From NCBI GenBank assembly GCA_014281115.1, contig JACONQ010000001.1, positions 1,984,001 to 2,048,000 on the forward strand: DNA of 64,000 nt. Reading direction: 5' to 3'. This DNA comes from Laburnicola sp. R22_1 (taxonomy: Eukaryota; Ascomycota; Dothideomycetes; Pleosporales; Didymosphaeriaceae). This document shows, piece by piece, positions 32,072-44,600 of this stretch; position 1 is the stretch's first letter, and each line of letters begins with the position of its first letter. Both the position numbers and the translations under genes were made by a program. The notes under the pieces were generated by a model that worked only from the letters and a program-made list of their open reading frames with translations, was not told the DNA's origin and did no database searches.

Positions 32072-32331
32072 GAGCTGGGGAGGGTAACCTCAATCTCCTG
32101 CGGTTCGTACTCCATAGTTCCCCAGACAGTGTGCCCCGTGCGCATTGTAAATGGTCTCTTCTTATGCCGTGCCTCGATGCGGCTCTGCTTGATCGCTCGG
32201 TCCTCTTTGAGCTCATTGTCGATATAGTAGGCTGCTCGGCACCTGAGAGCTTGGATAGGAGGTGTGTGGTCCTCCTTAGTCGCGATTGCCTCGGGATCCA
32301 CCCTCAGCTCGAGCCTAGAGAGCTTTCCCAT
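32068..32331 (-). CDS. Small upstream ORF (87 aa) in the Gypsy leader
   Basis: Starts with ATG at 32331 and stops with TGA at 32068-32070, overlapping the gag-pol ATG in an ATGA quartet. Composition is charged (MGKLSRLELRVDPEAIATK...), with no domain or membrane segment recognised. Position suggests it could control gag-pol translation by stop-restart, or be chance. Not recognised as a known protein. Confidence 0.4.
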   Translation of the reverse strand: MGKLSRLELRVDPEAIATKEDHTPPIQALRCRAAYYIDNELKEDRAIKQSRIEARHKKRPFTMRTGHTVWGTMEYEPQEIEVTLPSS

Positions 32332-32855
32332 ATCCCTTTTGTAGGTGCTGCTGGTAGGGCAGCTCTAGTCAGTGCTGCAGGTAAAGCAGCAGTGGTCGGT
32401 TCTCTCGCAGGGAGAGGGTGAGCGGGCGGTGCTCTTAATAGTCGATTCGGGGGGTTGTTTTTGTGTCCTCTCTCTTAGAGGCAGGGCCACCGTGGCTCTC
32501 TTCGCGTCTTCGCGGCAGGGGTGCGTCGTTAACTCTCTTCTGGCCTACCGCGTAGGGCTTATAGATCTGGTACTTTTTGAGCGCTCGTTCGTCAAGCAAG
32601 GGCGGCAGGCTGATCAGCTCTCCTGGCTGGCTGCGGCGTGCTATCTTCGAACCGTCCGTCAACTCCCTTCAAGCCGCGCTTGGTGGTATTAGGACTCGGG
32701 TGAGCAACCGTACTTCTGACGAACTAACGGCTCAGCGTAGTCGTACTGTACTGCTCGAGGTTGGTCGTCGTCGAGTCGTACACGCAGGTAGATCGATCGG
32801 TTTAACCAGATATTATGTCGCCGTCGCCAGCCAAGTAAGTGAGATCCTAGTGTAA
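32072..32855 (-). other. Long 5' leader of the Gypsy element
   Basis: Almost 800 bp between the 5' LTR and gag-pol. Holds the primer-binding site next to the LTR and the 87-aa ORF at the gag-pol end. Another open frame at 32435-32662 lacks an ATG and has no domain. Confidence 0.7.
32844..32854 (-). promoter_or_regulatory. Self-priming primer-binding site of the Gypsy element
   Basis: On the coding strand this 11-mer reads tacactaggat, one base after the LTR end. It is perfectly complementary to atcctagtgta in the same strand of the 5' LTR (32921-32931). No tRNA-type TGG follows the LTR. Tf1/sushi elements prime reverse transcription by folding the first 11 nt of their RNA onto such a site. 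Confidence 0.75.
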
Positions 32856-33071
32856 TGTGAGGACGGGCTCGGGCTTCCGCATTGTAGAGTGTTGATGGGA
32901 TAGGTTGGCTCTATTTCAGCTACACTAGGATAAGGTAGAAAGGTAGATACAAGACGCGCAGGCGTAAAGAGGCGACGGTGGGGCGCTAGTCCCGTAAAGG
33001 CTAGCGCCTCGCGAGGCTGCCTTGTCGTCATGTGACTTGCGGCCAGCTCTCTGTGCACCGCAGCCGTCACA
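32856..33071 (-). repeat. 5' LTR of the Gypsy element (216 bp)
   Basis: Same sequence as the 3' LTR. If the self-priming model holds, transcription starts at about 32931 on the minus strand, giving a U3 of about 140 bp and an R-U5 of about 76 bp. Confidence 0.95.
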
Positions 33072-33789
33072 CTTAGTAAGCTTTTAAAAAAAGATTTTTT
33101 AAAGTAGAAAGTTAAAGTCTCTTACTAGATAGTAATTACTAGTTAATATAATAGTACTAATTACTAGCGTGTTATATAGAACTTCTACCTATAAATTCTA
33201 CATTTTATAGATTTAAAAATAGAAAAAATATAGTTTTATAATTATTTAAAAGAATTAGATTAGGCGAAAATTAGTGGCTTAGTAAAGAACACTATTTTAA
33301 AAAGTTTAAACTTTAATAACTTTTTAACTACTTTATTATTATTATAACTTTTTTAAAATTTATATAATAATTAATTAGTACTATATTTTTATATAATAAT
33401 ATTACGTAATATATATAATAACTAGTAAAATAAAAAGTTTTTATTAATTATTAACTAATTACGTAATAAAAATAGTATTTTTAAATTAAATAATTAAAGA
33501 CTAGTATTTTCTCTATAAATCTATTAAAAAATTAAAATTATAGCTTTACTAGTAAATAAGTTATAAAGCTTTAAAAAAATTACTTATTTAGGCTATTTGT
33601 GCACATCTGCTTAAGTCTACGCATATCTATAAATCTCTAAGCATTTTTGTGCTAGTAAATTGCTTGTGCAAAAATACGCACAAATGCGTAAGTCTGTGCA
33701 CGTCTGCACATAATTCGCATAGTTAAGTAGAAAAACTTTCTTAATATAGAATAGAAAGGCTATAAGAGGCTTCTAAGTTAGACTAAGAA

Positions 33790-34345
33790 GTCGGAGTTAC
33801 CTAAGTAAACTTATAAATTTAATAGAGTTTAAAGATAGCTTTAGCTATAGACTTATATACTCTTAGCTTAGTAGAAGTATAGACTTAGAACTCTAAAGCT
33901 CTAAGGTAGTAGACTAAGTAACTAGTAAAAGGGCGCTTAGCCCCTTATATATACCCCCCTTCCTTAAAAAATTCTAGCGTTATACTTTATACTTCCTATA
34001 GTAGTAGTATATATCTTCTTTTTACGCACTTAAAGTCTTAAGAATATATCTAATATAGTGTATACTAGTAATAGTGCTTTAAGCCTTTATAAGGTTTTAA
34101 GTGTACTTTAGTTATAGAAAGTACTAGACTTCTATTCTTCTATTTTTAGTAGGGTAACCTAATTATTATATCTAACGTATTTATATTTATATTTTTCTAT
34201 TTCTATAAGGCAATCTAGTTATTATATCTAATATGTTTGTATTTATTAAACATCTTCGTTATGTAGAGATTCTAACCAAGGTTGAGTCCGCACTATACAT
34301 AGAGAGGAGTAAAATAGAAGGCACTAAAACCTAGTATCTAGCACA
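33790..34345 (-). repeat. Left LTR of the RIPped Gypsy relic (approximate)
   Basis: Shares blocks in order with 43,840-44,840: a common segment containing cttataaatttaatagag, then cgcttagccccttat, then actatacatagagaggagtaaaa-type sequence near 34,290. Borders are uncertain because of RIP. Confidence 0.6.
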
Positions 34346-37300
34346 TAGTAATGTTTGTATTTATATCTCTTAGTTTTTATGGCGTAGTTGCCTATTTTAG
34401 TTAAGGATTTACGCTAGTGTTATTTGCTCTAGCTAAAGTAAATAAAAAGATTTCTACCTTAGTTTTGCTTTTCTTCTCTACTCTACTAATATATTTATAA
34501 CACTTCTTATTAATACTACACTACACTCTTACTATCTCTTCTATTTTAGTATTATTAATCTTTATTATAGGTAGAGTCTCTAAGTAACGTCTTATACTAG
34601 GCTTTATAACTCTAAGTAAGTGTATAAAGTCTAGCTTAACTACAGCTTAGTATTTCTCTATAAAAATTTAACTAATAGCATTTCTACTTATAATAGTAAG
34701 CCTTTACTTCCTACTCTAGATACTTATAGTATAAAGAACTATTAGAAGGTTAGTTTCTTAGTTCTTCTATATTATTCTTTACTAATTCTAAGTAGTTCTT
34801 TAAGGACCTAAGCTATAATTAGAAGACTCTTAAAGCTATCTATATAATATCTAAGAACTTTATTTTTAAGGCTGCCTATCTTTATAAGAGGTTCTACTAG
34901 TACTATCTTAAGTAGTTTATTCTTTATGCGTAGCAGCTTATATAAAGAAAATATAACTATAAGGCTTATATTATTTACTCTAGTAAGTGCTTAGGTAAGG
35001 TATAATAATTCTCTAGTAAATCTCTTCTTTACTAATTTATATTCTAGATTTAGAAGAGCTTATAAAAGGACTTTATTAAGACTAAGTTTGCTAATCTTAT
35101 TCTAAAATATATTCTTTATAGTAAGAATTATACTAGTAAGCCTATTATTAATTTTTAGTAAGCTTATCTTAATATCTTTATTTATAAGTATAGCTTTACT
35201 ATCTAGAGTACTTAATTTAAAATCTAAAAGTAGACAATATTAATACTAGGCATTCTAGATAGAATGTAGAGCTTTTATAGTAGATTTTTATAATTTAGTA
35301 GAATACTTATACTACTCTTTAAGCTCTTTCTAATAAACTTGCTATAAGTCCTAGGTTTTAGAGTTATCTTCCTTAGCTAATATTATACTATAGCTGCTCG
35401 CCTCTTTTACTCCGCCTATTCTTAAGCCTTCCTATAAGGATTTAGTTAAGCTTATCCTAGATATTATAGAGACTATCTACTTTAGCAAAATATTAGAAAG
35501 TTATAAAATTACTACTCTTCTAAAGTGTATTTTTTTATAAACAAAACTACATTCCGTAGCTATACTATAGTAAAAGAAAATCTAGCGATAACCTTTTTTT
35601 CTGTATACTAGCTCTATAAGATACTATATAAATATATATAAAAGCAAATAGTTTATAAGGGCTTATTTATTTAGCATCCTATAATCTTATTAACTCCCTA
35701 TAATAGTAACTTAGTTATATTAGCGTAAACTATAGTTAAAGGAGAGACCCTTTACCGCTACTAACTATTATCTAACACTCCCTTATATATAAGAGAGAGC
35801 TCTAATCCTGCTATCTACTCTATAATAACTAAGCAACTAAGCAACTAAGTAACTAAACAATACTACTATATTACAACTACACTTCTAGGCTAAATTTAAC
35901 TTAACCTAAACTATAGAGATTATTAACGTTAAGACTATTAATACACTACCTACTAAGAGGATAGGTAAGATTAGAAATATAGCGTAGAAGCTAGGCCTAA
36001 AAAGAAAAAAAGAAAAAGAAGACTATAAATAGTTAGTAAAGCTACTTCTACTTACTTACTATATTATATAACACTTTAGTATATTGCTTATATAATTGTT
36101 ACCCTTATAATTATTATTAACTAGCGTAGAAGAGAAGTAAGAATAGATATAGGCAAATAAAGACTACGCTAGGTAGTAGATAAGAAAGTTAACTAGGCTG
36201 CTTACTACTATAAATAATAATAAGTTTCTTAGGAATATAGAGGAGTGTAGGAATAAGGGCGCGTAGTGGCTAGCTAATGTCTAACAGCTAGTGCAATAGC
36301 TATAGAGGAGGGGGCATTCTAACTAAGTTAATTTTAAAATTAAATAATTTTCTTTTAATTATGTAATCTAACTATAAAGTGCCTATAGATCTTAGTTAAG
36401 ATCGGTCTAAAGTGTATTAAAAGAGTTCTAGATTTTACAGCTATTAGTTCTAATTAGATTGCTATTCTTTATAAGAAGGTTAAGGAGATACTTTTTAATT
36501 CTACTCTAGGCAAATGCAAGTCTATTAAAAAAGAGTAGTATTCCTATTTATTCTTCTAGGATATTAGGATTTTTCTGCCCTTGCATCTAACTCTATTATA
36601 GGGGTCTAAAGGCGTTTTCTTAAATAGTTTACAACTTTATAAATATAGCTAAGCTATAAGCTTAGCTTCTTAAATATTTAGTTTCTTTAGCTACACTATA
36701 TCTGTTTCCTCTCTTTTATAATATCTCCCTCTAAATAGCCCCCCCTTTTTACTTCCTAATCGCCCTACCTTTTATTACTTAGAACCTATATTATTTTATT
36801 ATAGAAAGGATAATTCTTTTTTTGTTTACCTATTTATATTAGAGCTAACGCTTCTAAATAGTTTATTATACTTCCTTAAGTATTTTCTACTCTTTTAAGC
36901 AAATTATAGTCTTATTCCTTACTAATCCCTAAGTAATTAGCAAGGGAGGCTAGAGGTTTAGACTTATCCTAACCTCTCTTTAGTAAATGCCTCTTAAGTT
37001 CTCTACTAGAAATATAACTCCTATTCTAGGAGCTGCTATATATTTATTAGTTTAGAAAGTTTCTATAGAAGTTTATAAATAACTTTCTATTATTATTTTT
37101 AAATAGGGAGCTGTATGTGGCGTTAATTAAATCTACCTAGGAATAGGACAACAAAGGCTTTTATCTTAAATAATATAATAAAAAAGCAGAGCCTCCTGCT
37201 TAGTAATTAAAAAGAGCGTAAAAAAGATAATTATTAAAAAAAGAGAGAGGTGTATATTTTCTAGTAATCTAATACCTTTATAGTAGAGAGATTTATAGTA

Positions 37301-38199
37301 GGTTTTTAAGTTAGATTAGTATTATATAACTACTTAACTTAATAGAGTAATCTTTATAGTCTTCTTTCCCTTTAGGTAGATTTCTTAGCTAGGATATCTT
37401 CTACAACCTATTCCTTTTCTCCTTTAATAATAATAGTCCCTAGTTTCTTATTATCTATAACTTAGCTAGGAAGAGGATCTTCTTTAGCTAACCAGAGACA
37501 ATTTACTAAGAATACTAGGTAGACTCTAAATAGAATATTTAGCTTTATATTATAGGAGTCTACTACTTATATAACTATAAACTTTACATTTTTCTAGTCT
37601 AGATTTTTATTAGGTTAGAAGTTAGATAAGTAGTTTCTATACTAGAGCTAAACTTTGTCTTCTTCCTTTAATACTAGAGCGTCTCTCTAGTGCTAGTTTG
37701 CTTATCGTTCCTACTCTTATTAGGACTTAGCTATTTTTGCTTAAATAAATATAAAAACTTTTTAATATTATTATAGTAAAGCTTTAGTAAATTTTACTAG
37801 GTATAAATCTTACTAGTAATAGTTAATAGCTTTTATCTTTATATCTAGCTTACCTAGGTTTACATTATACTTATACTAGAGAAAAAATAGTACTACTCTA
37901 GTAAAAGTGGCTTCTTATCTATTAATAGCTATTTATACTATAAGGCAGTATAAGGTCTAGTCTTTTTAATTTTATTATATAAAAGTATAGAAGTAGACCT
38001 TAATTATAAAGTTTATATATTTTATAGTACTATTAGTCTTTAAGTATTTAAAGAAGAATAATTTCCTCTAGATCTTTATTTTTTTATATAGATCCCTCTA
38101 AAGTTGCTTACAAATTAACCTCTATAGTTAGAAGTTATAGTATTAGGAAGCTAATAGTAGGCTAAAATATAATAGAGGAATATCTCTACTATAGTTTCT
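34346..38199. other. AT-rich unassigned stretch within the Gypsy relic
   Basis: No coherent frame found on either strand; dense stops. Contains one MITE-like copy at about 37,106-37,245. Part should be the 3' end of the Gypsy relic; the rest may be nested older repeats. Confidence 0.5.
37106..37245 (-). repeat. MITE-like short repeat M, copy 1 (reverse)
   Basis: Reverse complement of copies at 39.4, 45.9 and 51.0 kb: tgtggcgttaatt ... gcagagcctcctgcttag ... gagcgtaaaaaaga. Confidence 0.7.
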
Positions 38200-41100
38200 A
38201 CCTCTAAGTCTAGTAGGAGGACTAAAACTATTCCTTTCCCTAGCCTATTATATACTACTATTATATTTATATTCCCCTTACTTATAGGAAGCTTAGTAAT
38301 AAAGTCTATAGAGATTTTCTTTTATATCTAGTTAGGAAGAAGAAGATGTTTTAGTAATCTTTATTTTATATTCCTCTATAGCTTAGTTCTCTTGTATATA
38401 TTATAGTTCTAAAATATTAGCTTGCCAAATACCTTTATTAACCTTTTTTTTAGTTTAAGATTAAAGTAAATTAAGATGGAAGGTTATATATACTATGTAC
38501 AACACCTAATTCTAATTAAAAACTAACCTTAAACACCTTAACAACTCTACACCCTATAAGCTCCTAGTCCTAATATAAAGTTTACTTACAGCGTATATAG
38601 TATATCTAGCTTAATACTACTACTATTATTAGTTATCTATACTTACGCGCTAGATAAGCTAACTTAATAGTAATGATAACTAGGAGAATCTTGCAAATCT
38701 ACGCGATACTCTTACTACACTAGAGCTTATTTATAAAGACCTTATTATTTTTCTTTTGTGTTCCCTACTAGATTCTATTACTAATAACAAGTAATTATCT
38801 TTACTAGAGTAGAAATTTAATCTTGCAGTTCTTTATAAACTAGATAAGCTACTAACCTAACTAGTACACTAGGACTGTCTTATAGATAGTTAAGTATACC
38901 TACCTCTTATGCTAAATAAGTATCTAGACAGAATAGAACTTTAGCGTAGTTACTTTAATAGCAGCAGTGCGTATTTTTAATATATACTTTTTAGTAATAG
39001 TAAGTACTTCTTTAGAAATAATATTAATACTTAGATAAATAGTAAGGTGTAGAGTAATTGTAGGGACTTTGTCTAGAATAACCTTAATATAGTAATAGAG
39101 CAATAGTGTATCTAGTATATATTATCCTTATCCTTTTATAAGTATAGTAGTACGTATCTATTAATATAGTAAATACTAAATATTAACTTATATTATTTAT
39201 AATAATCTAGATAGTAGTTTACAATAGTTAAAATAATAGAGAATAGATAGGACTTATAGTATAGCTGCGCTAAAGCCTTTTATCCTTCTTCTAAAGTTCT
39301 AACTATAGCCTCTTTGTAAATTAACTTTATATATAGGAGCTATGCGCGCTAAGACTACTAAGCCTGCTTAGTAGTTTAAACGCGCTTTTTTTTATAATTT
39401 ACGTTTTTACGCTCTTTTTTAATTACTAAGCAGGGGGCTCTACTTTTTTTTTATTTCTTTTAAGATAAAAGCCTTTATTATCCTACTTCTAGATAGATAA
39501 AATAACGCCATATATAGTTCTTAATAAATCTATAAAAAAGTTTAATATCTCTAGAAAAAGTAGAATTTAGTAACTATTTTATAGGTAATTTCCCTCCCTA
39601 AATATCTAAATATAGAGGAGTTATAGACTATAGCAACTAGCGTTATCTATAAAGGTTTCTAGTTTAGGACCTCTTTTTATTTCTAGTACTAGATATAACT
39701 AGCATTATTAATATCACATTCTTATATAGTAACCGTTAGGTTTAGGAAGAAAGAAAAGATGCGCCTATAGTAGAAAACATACTTTTTTACTTTTCTTAGT
39801 ATAAAATTTCTCTTTAAGCTATAGGACTATAGTTTATCTAAGTCTAGATCGATCTACTAAGAGGTGTATTTTAGGTCTAGAAGGAAACTCTTTTAATAAA
39901 TAAAAAGGAGGAAACTAGCGTTCTTTGCGTTTAGCTCTGCTTTCTTCTTTCTTAAGAAGGTTAAGCCTTCTAGGTAGGGCTTATATTACTAGGGCTATAA
40001 ATATCTAAAGCCCTATATTCTTATTCTCTAAGGGGACTTTCTTAAGAAGTTAAATTTTATAGAACTTAACCTAAGTATCTTTAGTATCTATAGGTATATT
40101 TTACTAGTATTATAAAAAGGCGTTTGTCTATAAGTTAATAGTCCTTATTCTATACTAGAATATTATATTATATTTACTAAGAATATTAGCCTAGTATATA
40201 TACCTCTTATCTAATCTTCTAAACTTTATAAAGTATATAAGGTTTTTATAATTAGTATATATAAGTATATAAGAAATAGCTTAAAATATATTATACTACT
40301 CCTTAGTTGCCTTAATTACTATAAGTATCTTCTTCTTATTAATTGTATGGTTCGCCTTTATAGAGGTATATTTAGCAGAGAAGTAGGTAATTAGCCTAAG
40401 GACTTTATTTATATTAAATTATAAAAAGTAGGCACTAAAAGCCTAACCTAAGAAGTTAGCCTCTAATACCTTTTATTTTAGAATTAAAGTAGGCTAGCAT
40501 AGGTTTAGTGCAAAACACTCTTTTAGGTAGTTAAAGGCCTATTATTATTTCTACCCTTATAAAAGAGAGTTTTCTTTCTAGTTAACTTTATTAATAAAGA
40601 TACTACTTTTAAAAAATTCTCTATAAAACTCTAGTAGAAGTTAGCAAACTCTAAAAAACTCTAAATATCCTTTATATTAGTAAAAGGAGCCTAGTCTTAA
40701 ATAGCTTTAATCTTATTTAGGTCTGTACTAATCTCCTTGCTACACTTTATAGTAAATTTAAGGTACTTAGTTTTAGTAACTATAAACTTGCACTTCTTAA
40801 TATCTAGATATAGCTTTACTTTACCTAACCTTTTTACTATCTATTATACTTTGTTCTAATAGTCCTTTAGAGATTTACTAGAAAATATAAAAATATTATC
40901 TATATAAGTAGAGTAGAAATTATCTAAGTACTTTCTTAAAATATAGTTAATATATCTCTAGAAAGTGCTTAGTGCGTTAGCTAGTTTAAAGCGAACTACT
41001 AGCTACTTATATAACCTAAATTTGGTTTAAAAGACTATTTTTTATTTCTTTTCTTTTACTATTTTTAGCTTATAAAAGGCCTAAATTATATCTAATTTTA

Positions 41101-43250
41101 TTAGCTACTTAGCCTTAGTAAGCAGCTGCAATATCTCTTTAATAAAAAAGAGAGAGTAGTAGTTTTTCTTTAATAGGGTATTTAATACCTAGTAGTCTAT
41201 ATATAATTATAAGCCTTTACTAAGTTTTCTTACAAATAATCCTAGCGCTGTGGCGCTAGATTTACTTATCTAAATAAAGCTATAGTTAAAATACTTTATT
41301 AGTTCCTTATAAAAAACTAGTAGCTTCTTCTTTAATATACTATAAAGGGGCCTAAAAAGAATCTCTAAGTTCTCTTTATTCTTCTTAATAAAGGAAATTA
41401 AGTAGTTAATTCTAAGGCCTTATAATAGAGGAAGTTTATTAGCTTACTTCCTTAAGAAAACTTCTACTTAGTCTAGGAGCTACTTAAAGAGATAGTTTCT
41501 AGGGTCTACTTTAGTCTTTAGGACTAGAGCCTTTTAAATATCCTTAAGAAAGGCAGTAAAGACTATTAACCTATTCTTTTTTGTTATATTTCTCCTATTT
41601 AGGGTTAATAAATAATGTAGCAAAGACCTTTTAACTAGAAGTAGAAGTTTATCTCCTCTACTTATTCCTAATCCTTATATAGGAGAATTCTATATATATA
41701 GACTATTTTCCTAAAGCTACTAATATAGCATTCTTCTTCTACTATAGCAAACTAAGGACTAGTTTATAGTCTTTCTTCTTTCTATTAATATATACCTATA
41801 TTATTTTAATATGCCCCTTAATATCTATCTTTATATAAGTAGCTTTATAGACTAAGAAGATTACCTTTCTAAATTCTATTACTTAATAAGGACTATTTAA
41901 ACTAATATATTATACGTTAGCTTTCCTAGCAAACTTCCTTAATATAAAGGTAGTAGTTAAATACCTTAAATTAAGTATAGTATACGCAAAGGCAGTATTA
42001 TTAATAAAAGTATTTATAGTAATTAGTGTTAAATCTAGCTATATCTTTTTATATACATTAAAGTTCTTTTTTAGTTTCTTTATAACTAGCTTTATCTCCT
42101 TCTAAAAACTTCTAGGGAAAGAAACTAGTTTTTAACTCTACTAAGCTATTAATATTCTTATTACTACTATTTATCTTCTAGGCCTTGCCTAACCTAGCTT
42201 AAGTTAGAGATATAGCAGCTTAAAGATAATAGTTCTAGACGCTATAGCCCTTCTTACTATAGTAGAAGTATGCTTTCTCTTTATAGCACTTTTTTAACTT
42301 CTTCTTAAAGACCTATTTACCACACTTTTTAGTCTTTAAAGAGTTTGCTTTAGTAGTCTGTATAGTACTAAAATATATAAGTTTTTAATTTATAGTATCT
42401 ATCGACTTAGTAAAGAAGAAGGCTGCTATATAAAAAGACTTTAATATTTTTATATAGTAAATATTTTCCTTAACTATATTAACTCTATTTATAAATATTA
42501 TAAGGTTCTAATTCTTAGAAATCTCTAGCATAATTAGCCTATTCTATAGATCTATACGCAAGGCTTTCTAGTAAATATTCTTTAGGTTCTCCTAATTATC
42601 TTTATTAGCCTTAGTAGCTAGGCGCATAAAATTAGCATTAAACTTAATTAGTAGGGTTTTGCCCTACTAGCTAAGAAATAGCTTATTCTATACTTACTTC
42701 TCTACTAACTTATTATAAAAGCTTATATTTAGAAAAACCTAGAATTTGTTTTTAAAATAGATTTTTTTATAAAGGCTAGTGTAATATCTACTATCTTGCC
42801 TATTAGCCTGCTTATAATATAATTAACTATATTCCCTAAAAGGGGGCAATTATTATAAATCTTAGCCTTTATTATATATTTCTAACGCTAGTAATTCTAA
42901 CAGCGTCTAGAGAACAATTCTAAATTAGGGAGTTAGGGGCATTAGCGCTCTATTACCACTTTACTAGCTACTAGTATTACTACTATTATTTAGAAGAGGG
43001 CTAAAGGTATAGTCTCTACTCTAGTATATTACTTTAATTAGGCAAGTTAATTAGTAATTACCCCTAATAAGGTCTAGAGCTATTTATTAGTATTTAGCTA
43101 AGCTACTAATATAGCTTAGAGTTACTCTAAGCTAATAAGATAGCTTATATTTTGCGTTAGCGCGTTCTAAAGGGCGTCTTCTTTTATATTCTAGGCCTCT
43201 TTCTCCCTTTAAGAAGGTGCTTAGGACCTTATTAGCTTTTAGTCTTATAG
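38200..43250 (-). pseudogene. RIP-degraded Ty3/Gypsy gag-pol relic
   Basis: Translated fragments on the minus strand appear in retroelement order from high to low coordinates. A Gag zinc-knuckle relic near 42,250-42,300 reads CYKEKAYFYYSKKGYSVQNY. The reverse transcriptase near 40,900-41,000 reads ALSTF*RYINY then YIDNIFIFS (YxDD mutated to YIDN). RNase H-type and linker remnants lie at 39.9-40.5 kb. The integrase core near 38,250-38,310 reads ISIDFITKLPISKG. Stops are very frequent. Interrupted by MITE-like repeat M at about 39,390-39,525. Confidence 0.85.
39390..39525 (+). repeat. MITE-like short repeat M, copy 2
   Basis: Matches the M core: tttttacgctcttttttaa, ctaagcagggggctct, agataaaagcctttattat, ataacgccata. 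Inserted in the Gypsy relic. Confidence 0.75.
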
Positions 43251-43917
43251 ATACTAGTAACCCCTTTTTATTAACACCTTAAAACGCTTTTTTGTATGTA
43301 CAATAGTAGGAGGGATATCTGCTATTATTATAGTATTTTTAATAGAAACCCTTTAGTCGCAAAAAAAAACTATAGATACTAGTAAACTAGCTTAATTTTC
43401 TATATATATTCTATCTTATTATAGCCTTTTATATATAGTTCTTTAGTAGGGTTAGTAGTAATATTTACTTTTATAGCTTCTTACTATTAAAGTTTAGTAA
43501 CTTATTATACTAGGTAAGGGATAAGAGTGTTTTCCCTTTTACTAAAAGGTCCTAGTGCTTCCTTTATTATATTTGTATTTGTTTATAAAGTTAAGAAATC
43601 TTAATATTTAACTTAACTACTTACTAGAGACCTATTTTAAAGGTACTATAGACTAGGTTATAGCTCTCTATATCTCTTAAAGCTAAAGTATAGAGTTATT
43701 TAGGCGTAAAGAAGTGTACTATAAATTCTTCCTTATATTTATAAGTTTATTTTTAGCGTATTAAGAAGATCTTATAAGCTCTTCTATTATAAAGGTTAAT
43801 TAAATTTAATATAAGAGGCTTTAAACTAAAAAGTTAAAGTTGCCTAAGTAAACTTATAAATTTAATAGAGTTTAAAGGTAGCTTTAGCTATAGACTTATA
43901 TACTTCTAGCTAGACTG

Positions 43918-44336
43918 GCAAATAGATATACGTTAGGTTAGGGTTAGGATCTTATATAAGTAGGGTTAGGTTAGGATTAGGGTCTTACGTAATCTAACCT
44001 AACCTAACCTAACCCTACTTACATAAGACTCTAATCCTAACCTAACTCTACTTATGTAAGACTTTAACCCTAACCCTAGGGTACCTATTTAGTCTATAAT
44101 AAATAGCTATTATAATTAATTAAAAATATATTTTAAATAATATTAAACTAAGTTAAATTAAGCTAGAGTCTTACGTAAATAGATTAGGTATAGATTAGGT
44201 TAGGTTTAGAGTCTTACGTAATTAACCCAACCTAACCTAAGGTCTACATAACCTAACCTAACCTATACCCATAGTTTATACAACCCTAACCTAACCCTAT
44301 ACCTAACCTAGGTACCCTAAACCTATTTACTAGCCT
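43918..44336. repeat. Telomere-like repeat block 1
   Basis: Many copies of ttagg/ttaggg and then cctaa/ccctaa, separated by tcttacgtaa-type spacers. G-rich units come first and C-rich units later, so the block is internally inverted. It ends ggtaccctaaacctatttac, similar to the ends of blocks 2 and 3. Confidence 0.8.
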
Positions 44337-44440
44337 ACTCCTAGCTTAGTAGAAATATAGACTTAGAACTCTAAAGCTCTAAGGTAATAGACTAAGTAAC
44401 TAGTAGAAGAGCGCTTAGCCCCTTATAAAGACCGCTCTAG

Positions 44441-44600
44441 TATAGCTAGACTAGTAAATAGGTATAGGTTAGGTTAGGGTTAGGTTCTCTTACGTAAGAC
44501 TCTAACCCTAACCTAACTTCTACCTATAGATTTTGCGCTAGTAATAGGTATAGGTTAGATTAGAGTTATATAGACTAGATTATATTAGGTCTAACTAATT
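44441..44600. repeat. Telomere-like repeat block 2
   Basis: Starts gctagactagtaaatagg and continues taggttaggttagggttagg, then ctaaccctaacctaac. Same architecture as block 1, shorter. Confidence 0.7.

Larger units (their letters stand above)
26483..33071 (-). mobile_element. Intact Ty3/Gypsy chromovirus-type LTR retrotransposon
   Basis: 6589 bp, flanked by the 5-bp duplication cttag (26478-26482 and 33072-33076). Two 216-bp LTRs appear identical by eye, indicating recent insertion. It contains one gag-pol frame, a chromodomain and a self-complementary primer-binding site. It inserted into repeat R; the uninterrupted paralog near 45,390 shows the empty site. No RIP visible, unlike its surroundings. 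Confidence 0.95.
24063..33740 (+). repeat. Old ~1-kb repeat R, copy A (split by two insertions)
   Basis: Segments 24063-24161, 26281-26482 and 33072-about 33740 line up in order with the continuous copy B at 45,097-46,165. The gaps are exactly the pogo element (24162-26280) and the Gypsy element (26483-33071). The first segment is rich in gcacc/gcgcac motifs forming an imperfect palindrome; the rest is AT-rich. No coding content recognised. The class of R is unknown. Confidence 0.8.

Noticed and set aside
34255..34345. Possible tRNA gene around ctaaccaaggttgagtccgc
   Set aside because: No complete A and B boxes or cloverleaf; the segment repeats at about 44.75 kb as part of the LTR pair.
43918..44336. 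True chromosome end
   Set aside because: Telomere-like units are degenerate, internally inverted and flanked on both sides by repeats; they are interstitial.
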